Origin: Erythrobacter litoralis HTCC2594
Lineage (GTDB): Bacteria > Pseudomonadota > Alphaproteobacteria > Sphingomonadales > Sphingomonadaceae
Assembly: GCF_000013005.1 (NCBI RefSeq)
Contig: NC_007722.1
Coordinates: 2,733,501 to 2,797,500 of the forward strand
DNA: 64,000 nucleotides
Direction: 5' to 3'
Every line of letters starts with the position of its first letter. Within the stretch, counting starts at the first letter, position 1. The translations under genes were made by a program, and so were the position numbers. The notes beneath the pieces were generated by a model. The model did not search any database, was not told where the DNA came from, and saw only the letters and a program-made list of their open reading frames with translations. Below are positions 53,142 to 61,744 of this stretch, in pieces.

Positions 53142-54242
53142 ATGACAGATTTGACCAACCAGAAAGATGCGGCATTGGCCGCGATCGCCGCTGCGACGAG
53201 CCTCGATGCGCTCGAAGAGCAGCGCGTGGCTGCGCTCGGCAAGAAAGGCTGGGTCAGCCTCGCCCTCAAGACGCTCGGCGGGATGGACCCGGAAGAGCGC
53301 CAGAAGGCAGCGCCCGCGATCCAGGCCGTTCGCGCCGAAGTTGCCGATGCGATCGCCGCGCGCAAGGACGCGCTGGAGCGCGAGGCGCTGGAAGCCCAGC
53401 TCGCAACCGAAACGCTCGATCTTACTTTGCCCGCGCCGCAGCAGCGCTTCGGCTCGGTCCACCCGGTCAGCCAGGTGATGGACGAACTGGCGGAAATCTT
53501 CGCCGACCTCGGTTTCGCTGTCGCCACGGGGCCAGAGATCGAAGACGACTGGCACAATTTCACCGCGCTCAACATGGCCGAAACGCATCCGGCGCGGGCG
53601 ATGCACGATACGTTCTATTTCCCCGATGTGGATAGCGAAGGGCGGCGCATGCTGCTGCGTACACATACCTCGCCGGTGCAGATCCGCGCGATGAAGGCGC
53701 AAGGCGCGCCGATCCGCATCATCGCGCCGGGCCGCGTCTATCGCAGCGACAGCGACGCCACCCACACGCCGATGTTCCACCAGGTCGAAGGTCTCGTAAT
53801 CGACCGCGACATCCACCTGGGCCATCTCAAGTGGACGCTGGAGACTTTCCTCAAGGCCTTCTTCGAGCGCGAGGATATCGTCCTGCGCCTGCGCCCGTCC
53901 TATTTCCCTTTCACCGAGCCTTCGGTCGAAGTCGATGTCGGCTATTCGCGCGAGGGCGGTCGCCGCGTTGTGGGCGGGGACGGCAATGCCGAAGGGCATG
54001 ACTGGATGGAGCTGCTTGGCTCCGGCATGGTCAACCGCCGCGTGATCGAAATGGCGGGGCTCGACCCCGACGAATGGCAGGGTTTCGCCTGGGGCCTCGG
54101 CGTCGACCGGCTCGCCATGCTCAAATACGGCATGGACGATCTGCGCGCCTTCTTCGACGGCGACCAGCGCTGGCTCGACCATTACGGGTTCAGCCCGTTC
54201 GACCAGCCGACCCTGTCTGCAGGTGTGGGAGCGCGGTCATGA
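53142..54242 (+). CDS. pheS: Phenylalanyl-tRNA synthetase alpha chain
   Basis: 366 residues of class II aaRS type. An N-terminal coiled coil (about 1-85) precedes the catalytic domain, with [24 protein letters not shown], motif 2 [20 protein letters not shown] and motif 3 [15 protein letters not shown]. Partner of PheT in the tetramer that charges tRNA-Phe. Start ATG follows CACAGCAC, with no strong ribosome site; the longer frame adds 13 residues. Stop overlaps the pheT start. Confidence 0.96.
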   Translation: MTDLTNQKDAALAAIAAATSLDALEEQRVAALGKKGWVSLALKTLGGMDPEERQKAAPAIQAVRAEVADAIAARKDALEREALEAQLATETLDLTLPAPQQRFGSVHPVSQVMDELAEIFADLGFAVATGPEIEDDWHNFTALNMAETHPARAMHDTFYFPDVDSEGRRMLLRTHTSPVQIRAMKAQGAPIRIIAPGRVYRSDSDATHTPMFHQVEGLVIDRDIHLGHLKWTLETFLKAFFEREDIVLRLRPSYFPFTEPSVEVDVGYSREGGRRVVGGDGNAEGHDWMELLGSGMVNRRVIEMAGLDPDEWQGFAWGLGVDRLAMLKYGMDDLRAFFDGDQRWLDHYGFSPFDQPTLSAGVGARS

Positions 54243-56671
54243 AGTTCTCCATCACCTGGCTCAGGGATCATCTCGAAACCGAGGCGGGTCTCGAAGAGAT
54301 CGTCGCCACGCTCAACCGGATCGGCCACGAGGTCGAAGGGGTCGAGGACCCGGCCGAGAAGCTCGCGGGCTTCACAGTCGCCAAGGTCCTGACCGCCGAC
54401 AAGCATCCCGATGCGGACAAGCTGCAGGTGCTCACCGTCGATACCGGTGAAGGCGACCCGCTGCAGGTCGTGTGCGGCGCGCCCAATGCGCGCGCCGGGA
54501 TGAAGGGCGTGCTCGGCCTGCCGGGTGCGACGGTGCCTTCGAACGGTATGGAACTGCGCAAGAGCGCGATCCGCGGGGTCGAAAGCAACGGCATGATGTG
54601 CTCGGTGCGCGAACTGGAGCTCGGCGAAGAGCATGACGGCATCATCGAGCTGCCCGAAGACGCGCCGGTCGGCCACAGCTTTGCCGATTATCATGGTTCT
54701 TCGCCGGTTCTCGACGTGGCGATCACGCCCAACCGCCCTGATTGCATGGGCGTCTACGGTATCGCGCGGGACCTGGCGGCAGCGGGTTTGGGCACGCTCA
54801 AGCCGATTGCTGTTCCGGACTTCGAGGCCAAGGGCGCCTGCCCCGTCGAAATCCGCACCGACGATCCCGAAGGCTGTCCAGCCTTCTATGGTCGCGTCAT
54901 CAAGGGCGTGAACAACGGCCCGTCGCCCGATTGGCTCCAGCTGCGCTTGAAGAGCGCAGGCCAGCGCCCGATTTCGCTGCTGGTCGACCTCACCAATTAC
55001 GTCATGCTGGCCTATGGTCGCCCGGCGCATGCCTATGATCTTGCGAAGCTGACCGGCGCGGTCGTCGCGCGGCGCGCGAAAAACGGCGAGCAGGTGCTGG
55101 CGCTCAACGAGAAGACCTACACGCTCGATGAGACGATGACTGTCATCGCCGACGATGCAGGTGTTCACGATATCGCCGGCATCATGGGCGGCGAAGACTC
55201 CGGTGTCACCGATTCTACCACCGATGTGCTGCTCGAAATCGCTTATTTCGATCCCGAGCGGATTGGGGTTACGGGCCGCAAGCTCGGCCTCGCGTCGGAC
55301 GCGCGCACGCGTTTCGAACGCGGCGTCGATCCCGAGTTCCTCGAAACCGGGCTCGACCTGCTGACTGGTCTGATCGTCGAACTGGCCGGGGGCGAAGCTT
55401 CGGAGATGGTCAAGGCGGGCACCCCCCCGCAGGACAAGATGGTGGTCGATTTCGAACCCGCACTGGTTCAGCGGCTGGGCGGGATCGATGTCGAGGAAGC
55501 CGACCAACTGGCGATCCTCGAAAGCCTCGGCTTCGTCGCCACGCAAACGCAGGTCGGGCCGGGCGCCAAGACCTGGCGGATCGAAGTGCCATTGCGCCGG
55601 CACGATGTCGAAGGGCCCGCCGACCTGGTCGAGGAAATCGTCCGCAATGTCGGCCTCGACAAGGTCGAAAGCGTCGCGCTCCCGCGCGTTGACGGCGTTG
55701 CGCGCCCGACCGCGTCGCCGCAGCAGGTCCTTGAACGCAAGCTGCGCCGCACGGCGGCGGCGAGCGGGTTGCACGAAGCGGTGACCTGGTCGTTCCTGCC
55801 CACGGCGGAGGCCGAGCATTTCGCCCTTCGACAGGCTCAGGGTGGTCGGGGAAAATTGTGGGTGCTCGAAAACCCGATCAGCGAAGACATGAAGGCGATG
55901 CGGCCTTCCATGCTTCCCGGCTTGCTGATGGCCGCCAAGCGCGATGCCGATCGCGGTGCGGCGGGCAGCGGGCTGTTCGAAATCGGCCGCCGCTATTTCC
56001 GCGGCAAGGACGGCGCGAGCGACGAGAAGCCGACGCTCGGCGTGGTGCTGGTCGGTGAAAAGACAGCGCGCGGTTGGGCGAGTGGCAAGCCGCAAGGTTA
56101 CGACGCCTATGATGCCAAAGGCGTGGCCGAAGCGCTGCTCGCGGCAGCGGGCGCACCGGTCGACAAGCTGATGGTGATGGGCGAGGCGGGGGACCAGTTT
56201 CATCCCGGCCAGTCGGGCACCCTGCGGCTTGGCCCGAAGAACGTGCTCGCCCGCTTCGGCGCGCTGCATCCGGCGACGCTCAAGGCCTACGACCTGGATG
56301 GCCCCGCCATGGCGGTCGAGCTGTTCCTCGATGCGATCCCGGCGAAGAAAGGCAGAGGAAGTTTCGCGCGTGTCGCCTTTGCGCCACCTGCGCTGCAATC
56401 GATCACCCGCGACTTCGCCTTCCTCGTGCCGAGCGATCTGGCCGCAGGCGATCTCGTGCGCGCGATCAAGGGCGCGGACAAGCAGGCCATCACCGACGCG
56501 CGCGTGTTCGACGTGTTCGCAGGGCAGGGCGTGCCCGAAGGCAGGAAATCCGTTGCCGTCGAAGTGACGCTGCAGCCGGGCGAGAAGTCGTTCAAGGACG
56601 AAGAGATCAAGGCGATCTCCGACAAAGTCGTTGCGGCTGCCGCCAAGCTGGGAGCGGAATTGCGCGGCTAA
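54239..56671 (+). CDS. pheT: Phenylalanyl-tRNA synthetase beta chain
   Basis: 810 residues. Domains in order are the N-terminal [13 protein letters not shown] region, a tRNA-binding EMAP-like domain ([19 protein letters not shown]), B3/4 with editing site, B5 ([15 protein letters not shown]), and a C-terminal ferredoxin-like anticodon-binding domain ([14 protein letters not shown]). Inside the catalytic-like domain the coding sequence holds a dispersed 19-base palindrome that adds residues ALRQAQGG in frame. ATG overlaps pheS by four bases. Confidence 0.96.
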   Translation: MKFSITWLRDHLETEAGLEEIVATLNRIGHEVEGVEDPAEKLAGFTVAKVLTADKHPDADKLQVLTVDTGEGDPLQVVCGAPNARAGMKGVLGLPGATVPSNGMELRKSAIRGVESNGMMCSVRELELGEEHDGIIELPEDAPVGHSFADYHGSSPVLDVAITPNRPDCMGVYGIARDLAAAGLGTLKPIAVPDFEAKGACPVEIRTDDPEGCPAFYGRVIKGVNNGPSPDWLQLRLKSAGQRPISLLVDLTNYVMLAYGRPAHAYDLAKLTGAVVARRAKNGEQVLALNEKTYTLDETMTVIADDAGVHDIAGIMGGEDSGVTDSTTDVLLEIAYFDPERIGVTGRKLGLASDARTRFERGVDPEFLETGLDLLTGLIVELAGGEASEMVKAGTPPQDKMVVDFEPALVQRLGGIDVEEADQLAILESLGFVATQTQVGPGAKTWRIEVPLRRHDVEGPADLVEEIVRNVGLDKVESVALPRVDGVARPTASPQQVLERKLRRTAAASGLHEAVTWSFLPTAEAEHFALRQAQGGRGKLWVLENPISEDMKAMRPSMLPGLLMAAKRDADRGAAGSGLFEIGRRYFRGKDGASDEKPTLGVVLVGEKTARGWASGKPQGYDAYDAKGVAEALLAAAGAPVDKLMVMGEAGDQFHPGQSGTLRLGPKNVLARFGALHPATLKAYDLDGPAMAVELFLDAIPAKKGRGSFARVAFAPPALQSITRDFAFLVPSDLAAGDLVRAIKGADKQAITDARVFDVFAGQGVPEGRKSVAVEVTLQPGEKSFKDEEIKAISDKVVAAAAKLGAELRG
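55824..55842. repeat. Short dispersed palindrome inside pheT
   Basis: CCCTTCGACAGGCTCAGGG, a pattern that recurs as intergenic repeats in many GC-rich genomes (established pattern). In pheT's frame it reads as ALRQAQGG, and the opposite strand gives the tell-tale LSLSKG-type reading. It lies between the hinge residues HF and KLWVLENPI. Confidence 0.7.
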
Positions 56672-56692
56672 GCCGGCGCATACCGAACATTC

Positions 56693-58225
56693 ATGTCGAA
56701 CAGGCGGACCTTCGCGATCATCTCGCACCCCGATGCGGGTAAGACCACGCTGACGGAAAAGCTGCTGCTGCAAGGCGGGGCCATCCACCAAGCGGGTCAG
56801 GTCAAGGCGCGCGGCGAAGCGCGGCGGGCACGCTCGGACTGGATGAAGATCGAGCAACAGCGCGGTATCTCGGTCACCTCCAGCGTGATGACTTTCGAGA
56901 AGGAGTACGGTGGCGAAACCATCACCTTCAACCTGCTCGACACGCCGGGGCACGAGGACTTCTCCGAAGACACCTATCGCACGCTGACCGCGGTCGATTC
57001 CGCCATCATGGTGATCGACGCGGCGAAGGGGATCGAGCCGCAGACGCTGAAACTGTTCGAAGTGTGCCGCCTGCGCAGCGTGCCGATCATCACCTTCGTC
57101 AACAAGGTCGATCGCGAAGGCCGCTCGGGCTTCGAACTGCTCGACGAAGTGGCTGACCAGCTCGCGCTCGATGTGTCCCCGCAAAGTTGGCCCATCGGCA
57201 TGGGCGGGCAATTCGAAGGCATCCTCGATTTCGCCAGCGGCACCGTCGCACGGCCCGAAGGCGGGTCGAAGGAATTCCTCGGCACGCGCGACGAGAACCC
57301 GGACATCCCCGAGCAATGGGCGGAGGAGGCCGAGCTGGCGCAGGTCGGCTATCCCGAATTCGATCTGGAGGCCTATCGCAACGGCGACCTGACGCCGGTC
57401 TTCTTCGGTTCGGCGCTCAAGAGCTTCGGCGTCACCGAGCTGATCGACGCCATCGCCGCCCATGCCCCGCCGCCACGCCCGCAGCCGAGCGAAGACGGTG
57501 CCATCGCGCCCGAGCGCGACGAGGTCACCGGCTTCATCTTCAAGGTGCAGGCCAATATGGACCCGAACCACCGCGACCGCATCGCATTCATGCGGCAGGT
57601 CTCGGGCACCTTCAAACGCGGCATGAAGCTGACGCCCTCGGGCCTTGGCAAGCCGATTGCGATCCACTCGCCGATCCTCTTTTTCGCGCAGGATCGCGAG
57701 ATTGCCGACACCGCCGAGGCGGGCGACATCATCGGCATTCCCAATCACGGCACGCTCCGCGTCGGCGATACGCTGAGTGAGAAGAACGATGTCCGCTTCA
57801 CCGGCCTGCCCAATTTCGCGCCGGAAATCCTGCGCCGGGTCCAGCTCAAGGATCCGACCAAGACCAAGCAATTGCGCAAGGCGCTCGACGACCTGTCAGA
57901 AGAGGGCGTGATCCAGGTCTTCTACCCGGAGATCGGCGCGCAGCACATTGTCGGCGTCGTCGGACAGCTGCAGCTCGAAGTGCTGATCTCGCGGCTGTCG
58001 GCAGAGTACAAGGTCGAGGCCGCGCTCGAAGCCGCACCCTTCGCCACCGCACGCTGGATCAAGGGCGATGCCAAGGCGATGAGCGAGTTCGAAAGCTTCA
58101 ACCGCGCCAACCTCGCCAAGGATCGCGACGGGGACCTGGTGTTCATGGCCAAGAGCCCGTGGGACGTGAACTATCAGCAGGAAAAGAACCCCGACCTGGC
58201 GTTTTCCGCGACGAAGGAACGATAA
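56693..58225 (+). CDS. prfC: Peptide chain release factor 3
   Basis: 510-residue GTPase that recycles RF1/RF2 from the ribosome. G1 SHPDAGKTTLTEKLLLQGG, the RF3-specific QQRGISVTSSVM, DTPGHEDFSEDTYR and NKVDREGRSG are present. The C-terminal region carries QLQLEVLISRLSAEY. Follows pheT at 21 bases, so probably in the same transcript. Confidence 0.96.
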   Translation: MSNRRTFAIISHPDAGKTTLTEKLLLQGGAIHQAGQVKARGEARRARSDWMKIEQQRGISVTSSVMTFEKEYGGETITFNLLDTPGHEDFSEDTYRTLTAVDSAIMVIDAAKGIEPQTLKLFEVCRLRSVPIITFVNKVDREGRSGFELLDEVADQLALDVSPQSWPIGMGGQFEGILDFASGTVARPEGGSKEFLGTRDENPDIPEQWAEEAELAQVGYPEFDLEAYRNGDLTPVFFGSALKSFGVTELIDAIAAHAPPPRPQPSEDGAIAPERDEVTGFIFKVQANMDPNHRDRIAFMRQVSGTFKRGMKLTPSGLGKPIAIHSPILFFAQDREIADTAEAGDIIGIPNHGTLRVGDTLSEKNDVRFTGLPNFAPEILRRVQLKDPTKTKQLRKALDDLSEEGVIQVFYPEIGAQHIVGVVGQLQLEVLISRLSAEYKVEAALEAAPFATARWIKGDAKAMSEFESFNRANLAKDRDGDLVFMAKSPWDVNYQQEKNPDLAFSATKER

Positions 58226-58231
58226 TTCTCG

Positions 58232-58352
58232 CCTCCCGCTTGCGGGAGGGGTCGGGGTGGGCGCGGAGCCATCGCCGCCGGGATTGCCCAATCGGCTGCG
58301 ACTAGGCAGACTGGCTGCCTAGTCTCGCTGCCCCTTCCGCTCGCGGGAGGGG
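58232..58352. repeat. Three-hairpin palindromic element after prfC
   Basis: Hairpin 1 is CCTCCCGC/GCGGGAGG with two bases between. Hairpin 2 is GACTAGGCAG/CTGCCTAGTC with a five-base loop. Hairpin 3 is CCCCTTCCGC/GCGGGAGGGG with two bases between and one G-U pair. The first and third share the core CCTCCCGC/GCGGGAGG. It fills most of the 163-base gap to the next gene and may end prfC transcription. Confidence 0.75.
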
Positions 58353-58388
58353 ATTGGCACGCCGTCATTGCGAGCCTAGGCTTGGCGC

Positions 58389-58964
58389 ATGGCCGATTTC
58401 TTCGACGCGCTCGACGGCAAGCACATTGCCATGATCGAAAAGCAGCCGGTGTTCTTCGTTGCCACGGCAGCGCCGGACGCGCGGATCAATCTCAGCCCCA
58501 AGGGCTACGACGCTTTCCGCGTGCTGTCGCCGACGCAGGTCGCCTATCTCGACCTCGGCGGTTCGGGCAACGAGACTCACGCGCATCTTGCCGCCGATGG
58601 CCGCATCACGATCATGTTCTGCAATTTCGAGCAGCCCGCGCTGATCCTGCGGATCTACGGCACGGGCCGACCGGTCCTGCCGCAGGACGGGGAATGGGAG
58701 GCACTGGCCGAGCGCTTCACGCTGATGCCCGGCACTCGGCAGATTTTCGTGATCGATATCGACACCATCCAGACCAGCTGCGGCTGGGGCGTTCCGTTGA
58801 TGACGCTGGAAGATGAGCGGAAGACGCTGCTCAAGGCCCATACCAATGCGCATCCCGATGAATGGCGCGTCAAGATGAGCCTGCGGACCAGCTCGATCGA
58901 CGGCCTGCCGACCCGCGCCACCGACCGCTACATCGAGGGTGCCCCCGGCACGCGGCCGGAATAG
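58389..58964 (+). CDS. Pyridoxamine 5'-phosphate oxidase-like FMN-binding protein
   Basis: 191 residues of the split-barrel PNPOx-like fold. The N-terminal part KQPVFFVATAAPDARINLSP and VAYLDLGGSGNETHAHLA place the flavin-binding strands. True PNPOx C-terminal motifs are absent, so the substrate is unknown. Eight bases separate it from the next gene. Confidence 0.8.
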   Translation: MADFFDALDGKHIAMIEKQPVFFVATAAPDARINLSPKGYDAFRVLSPTQVAYLDLGGSGNETHAHLAADGRITIMFCNFEQPALILRIYGTGRPVLPQDGEWEALAERFTLMPGTRQIFVIDIDTIQTSCGWGVPLMTLEDERKTLLKAHTNAHPDEWRVKMSLRTSSIDGLPTRATDRYIEGAPGTRPE

Positions 58965-58971
58965 CTCACTG

Positions 58972-59673
58972 GTGCAGCTGACGGTCGCCAGCTACAATAT
59001 CCACAAGGCCGTCGGTACCGACCGGCGGCGCGATCCGGCGCGCATTGTCTCCGTCCTGCGCGAGCTCGACGCCGACATCATCGCACTTCAGGAAGCGGAT
59101 TTGCGCTTCGGCCAGCGCGCCAGCGTGCTACCAAGAGCCTTGCTCGACGATACGCCCTGGAAGGCGGTAGCGGTGGCCAAGCGCCCGCGCAGCCTCGGCT
59201 GGCACGGCAATGCGTTGCTGGTCCGACGCGGTATGGAGATCGTCGATAGCGAAGCGCTCGACCTGCCTATGCTCGAACCGCGCGGTGCGGCCTGTGCCGA
59301 CATTGCCAACGGCAAGGGGGCCTTCCGCGTGGTGGGAACGCACCTCGACCTGTCGGGTGTTCGGCGCAGCGACCAGATCCGCACGATCCTCGCCCATCTT
59401 CATCGCGCGCATCCCGACATGCCGGAAATCCTCATGGGGGATTTCAACCAGTGGTCGGTGCGCAGCGGCGCGATGCGGGTGTTCGATGAGAAATGGCAGG
59501 TGCTTTCACCGGGGCCGAGCTTCCCCAGCCGCAGGCCGATCGCGCGGCTCGACCGGATCGCGCTGTCGCCGCAATGGCAAGTCGTCGGCCAAGGCGTGCA
59601 TCACAGCGCACTCAGCGCGCAGGCTTCCGACCATTTGCCGATCTGGGCGACAGTCCGACTGACTAAAAATTAG
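58972..59673 (+). CDS. Endonuclease/exonuclease/phosphatase-family protein
   Basis: 233 residues from a GTG chosen at the start of the first strand (QLTVASYNIHKAVGTD); an upstream GTG would overlap the preceding gene. The EEP active site is laid out by SYNIHKA, IIALQEAD, GTHLDLSG, MGDFNQWS and SDHLPIWA, with all metal and catalytic residues kept. Could cleave DNA or phosphoesters; the substrate is unknown. Confidence 0.85.
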   Translation: MQLTVASYNIHKAVGTDRRRDPARIVSVLRELDADIIALQEADLRFGQRASVLPRALLDDTPWKAVAVAKRPRSLGWHGNALLVRRGMEIVDSEALDLPMLEPRGAACADIANGKGAFRVVGTHLDLSGVRRSDQIRTILAHLHRAHPDMPEILMGDFNQWSVRSGAMRVFDEKWQVLSPGPSFPSRRPIARLDRIALSPQWQVVGQGVHHSALSAQASDHLPIWATVRLTKN

Positions 59674-59715
59674 GCCTTGCGTATTCTTTGGGCAATTATG
59701 GTGTCGCATGATTGA

Positions 59716-60150
<435 letters not shown>

Positions 60151-60167
60151 CCCGGGGGAATACCACT

Positions 60168-61487
60168 ATGATCCGCTCGCTATTTTGTAGCGCCGGCGCG
60201 CTGGCCTTCACGGGCCTCGTATCGACCGCTGCCATCGCCCAAGAAGCCGCTGAAGCGGCGCCTGTCCCCAACCCCGGCAACAACGCATGGATGATGACGG
60301 CAACCGTCCTCGTCCTGCTGATGATCCTGCCGGGCCTCGCGCTGTTCTACGGTGGCCTGACCCGGTCCAAGAACATGCTCAGCACCATGACCCAAATCGG
60401 CGCGACCGCCGCACTGGCCATGCTGGTGTGGGTGATGTGGGGCTATTCGACCGCCTTCGGACCGGAAGGCAACGCCTTTTTCAGCTGGGGGGTCCCGTTC
60501 CTCGCCGGGATCGACGCCTCCAGCACCGCTGCGACGTTCACCGACGAAGTGATCAGCGAATATGTCTTCATCAGCTTCCAGATGACCTTTGCGGCCATCA
60601 CCGCCGCGCTGATCCTGGGCGCGACGGCGGAACGGATGAAGTTCAGCGCCGTGATGGCTTTCGTCCCCATCTGGCTGACGATCGTCTATTTCCCGATCGC
60701 CCACATGGTCTGGGCCGGGGGCGGCCTGCTGTTCGAAGACGGCGCGCTCGATTTCGCCGGCGGCACGGTGGTGCACATCAACGCCGGTGTCTCGGGCCTC
60801 GTCCTCGCCTACCTGCTCGGCAAGCGTCGCGGCTATCCGGCCGAACCGATGCCGCCGCACAGCCTCACGCTGACCATGGTCGGCACCGGTCTGCTGTGGG
60901 TCGGCTGGTTCGGTTTCAACGCCGGCTCCGCGCTCGAAGCCGATGCCTCCGCCGGCCTCGCCATGATCAACACCTTCGTTGCCACGGCTGCCGCCGCGCT
61001 GACCTGGATGGTGATCGAGCGGGCTGCGGGTCACAAGGGCTCGGCGCTGGGCTTCTGTTCGGGCGTCATCGCGGGCCTCGTCGCCGTAACCCCGGCTGCC
61101 GGCAATAGCGGACCCTTCGGTGCGATCCTGCTGGGCATCCTCTCGTCGGCGGTCTGCTATTACTTCGTGGCCAAGGTGAAGACCAAGCTTGGCTACGACG
61201 ACTCGCTCGACGCCTTCGGCATCCACGGGATCGGCGGCATAGTCGGCGCGATCGGCACCGGCATCGTCTACCAGCCGTTCCTCGGCGGCCCCGGCGACGG
61301 TTCCACCGCGCTCGGCGCCCAGCTCTGGACCCAGACCTTCGGCGTCTTGGTAACGATAGCCTGGGCTGGCATCGGCACCCTGGTCGCCGCCTACATCGTC
61401 AAGCTCATCATCGGCCTCAGGGTCGACGAAGAGAGCGAAGTCGATGGGCTCGACATCTCCGAACACGGAGAGCGGGCTTACAACTGA
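60168..61487 (+). CDS. amtB: Ammonium transporter
   Basis: 439 residues. A signal peptide of about 24 residues (ending TAAIAQ) precedes 11 membrane helices. The family signature GGTVVHINAGVSGLVLAYLLG contains the pore His, and the second pore His lies in DSLDAFGIHGIGGIVGAIG. The trimeric channel is blocked by GlnK when ammonium is plentiful. I prefer the ATG with GGGGGA eight bases upstream to the GTG overlapping the glnK stop. Two terminators follow. Confidence 0.96.
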   Translation: MIRSLFCSAGALAFTGLVSTAAIAQEAAEAAPVPNPGNNAWMMTATVLVLLMILPGLALFYGGLTRSKNMLSTMTQIGATAALAMLVWVMWGYSTAFGPEGNAFFSWGVPFLAGIDASSTAATFTDEVISEYVFISFQMTFAAITAALILGATAERMKFSAVMAFVPIWLTIVYFPIAHMVWAGGGLLFEDGALDFAGGTVVHINAGVSGLVLAYLLGKRRGYPAEPMPPHSLTLTMVGTGLLWVGWFGFNAGSALEADASAGLAMINTFVATAAAALTWMVIERAAGHKGSALGFCSGVIAGLVAVTPAAGNSGPFGAILLGILSSAVCYYFVAKVKTKLGYDDSLDAFGIHGIGGIVGAIGTGIVYQPFLGGPGDGSTALGAQLWTQTFGVLVTIAWAGIGTLVAAYIVKLIIGLRVDEESEVDGLDISEHGERAYN

Positions 61488-61494
61488 CACCCGA

Positions 61495-61545
61495 ATTGGC
61501 GGGCCGGGAGCTACCTCTCCCGCACCCGGCCCGCCAATCTTTGTT
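61495..61545 (+). terminator. First rho-independent terminator after amtB
   Basis: ATTGGCGGGCCGGG pairs perfectly with CCCGGCCCGCCAAT, 14 base pairs with a 16-base loop, followed by CTTTGTT. Confidence 0.85.
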
Positions 61546-61569
61546 CCTCCTGCGAACAACCACCTCGAT

Positions 61570-61603
61570 AGGGCCGGAGCGCGATGCTCTGGCCCTCTTT
61601 TTT
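61570..61603 (+). terminator. Second rho-independent terminator after amtB
   Basis: AGGGCCGGAGC and GCTCTGGCCCT form an 11-pair stem (one G-U) with loop GCGAT and a six-T tail. Placed 32 bases beyond the first terminator, ahead of the receptor gene. Confidence 0.88.
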
Positions 61604-61744
61604 GTAGATTTTCGACTGTGGCGCGCGTGCGACAGGTTGACCCCAATCCGTAATATTTACGCAAAGGGAACCTTGCGGGGGCTAAGGGTGCGGCGCAGAT
61701 TCCAGTGTAACGGGCGAAAAGACCCGGTTTGCAGGAGAGATATT

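Noticed and set aside
54182..57871. 1229-codon open frame on the minus strand opposite pheT and prfC
   Set aside because: Antisense of two well-identified genes with composition typical of GC-rich shadow frames.
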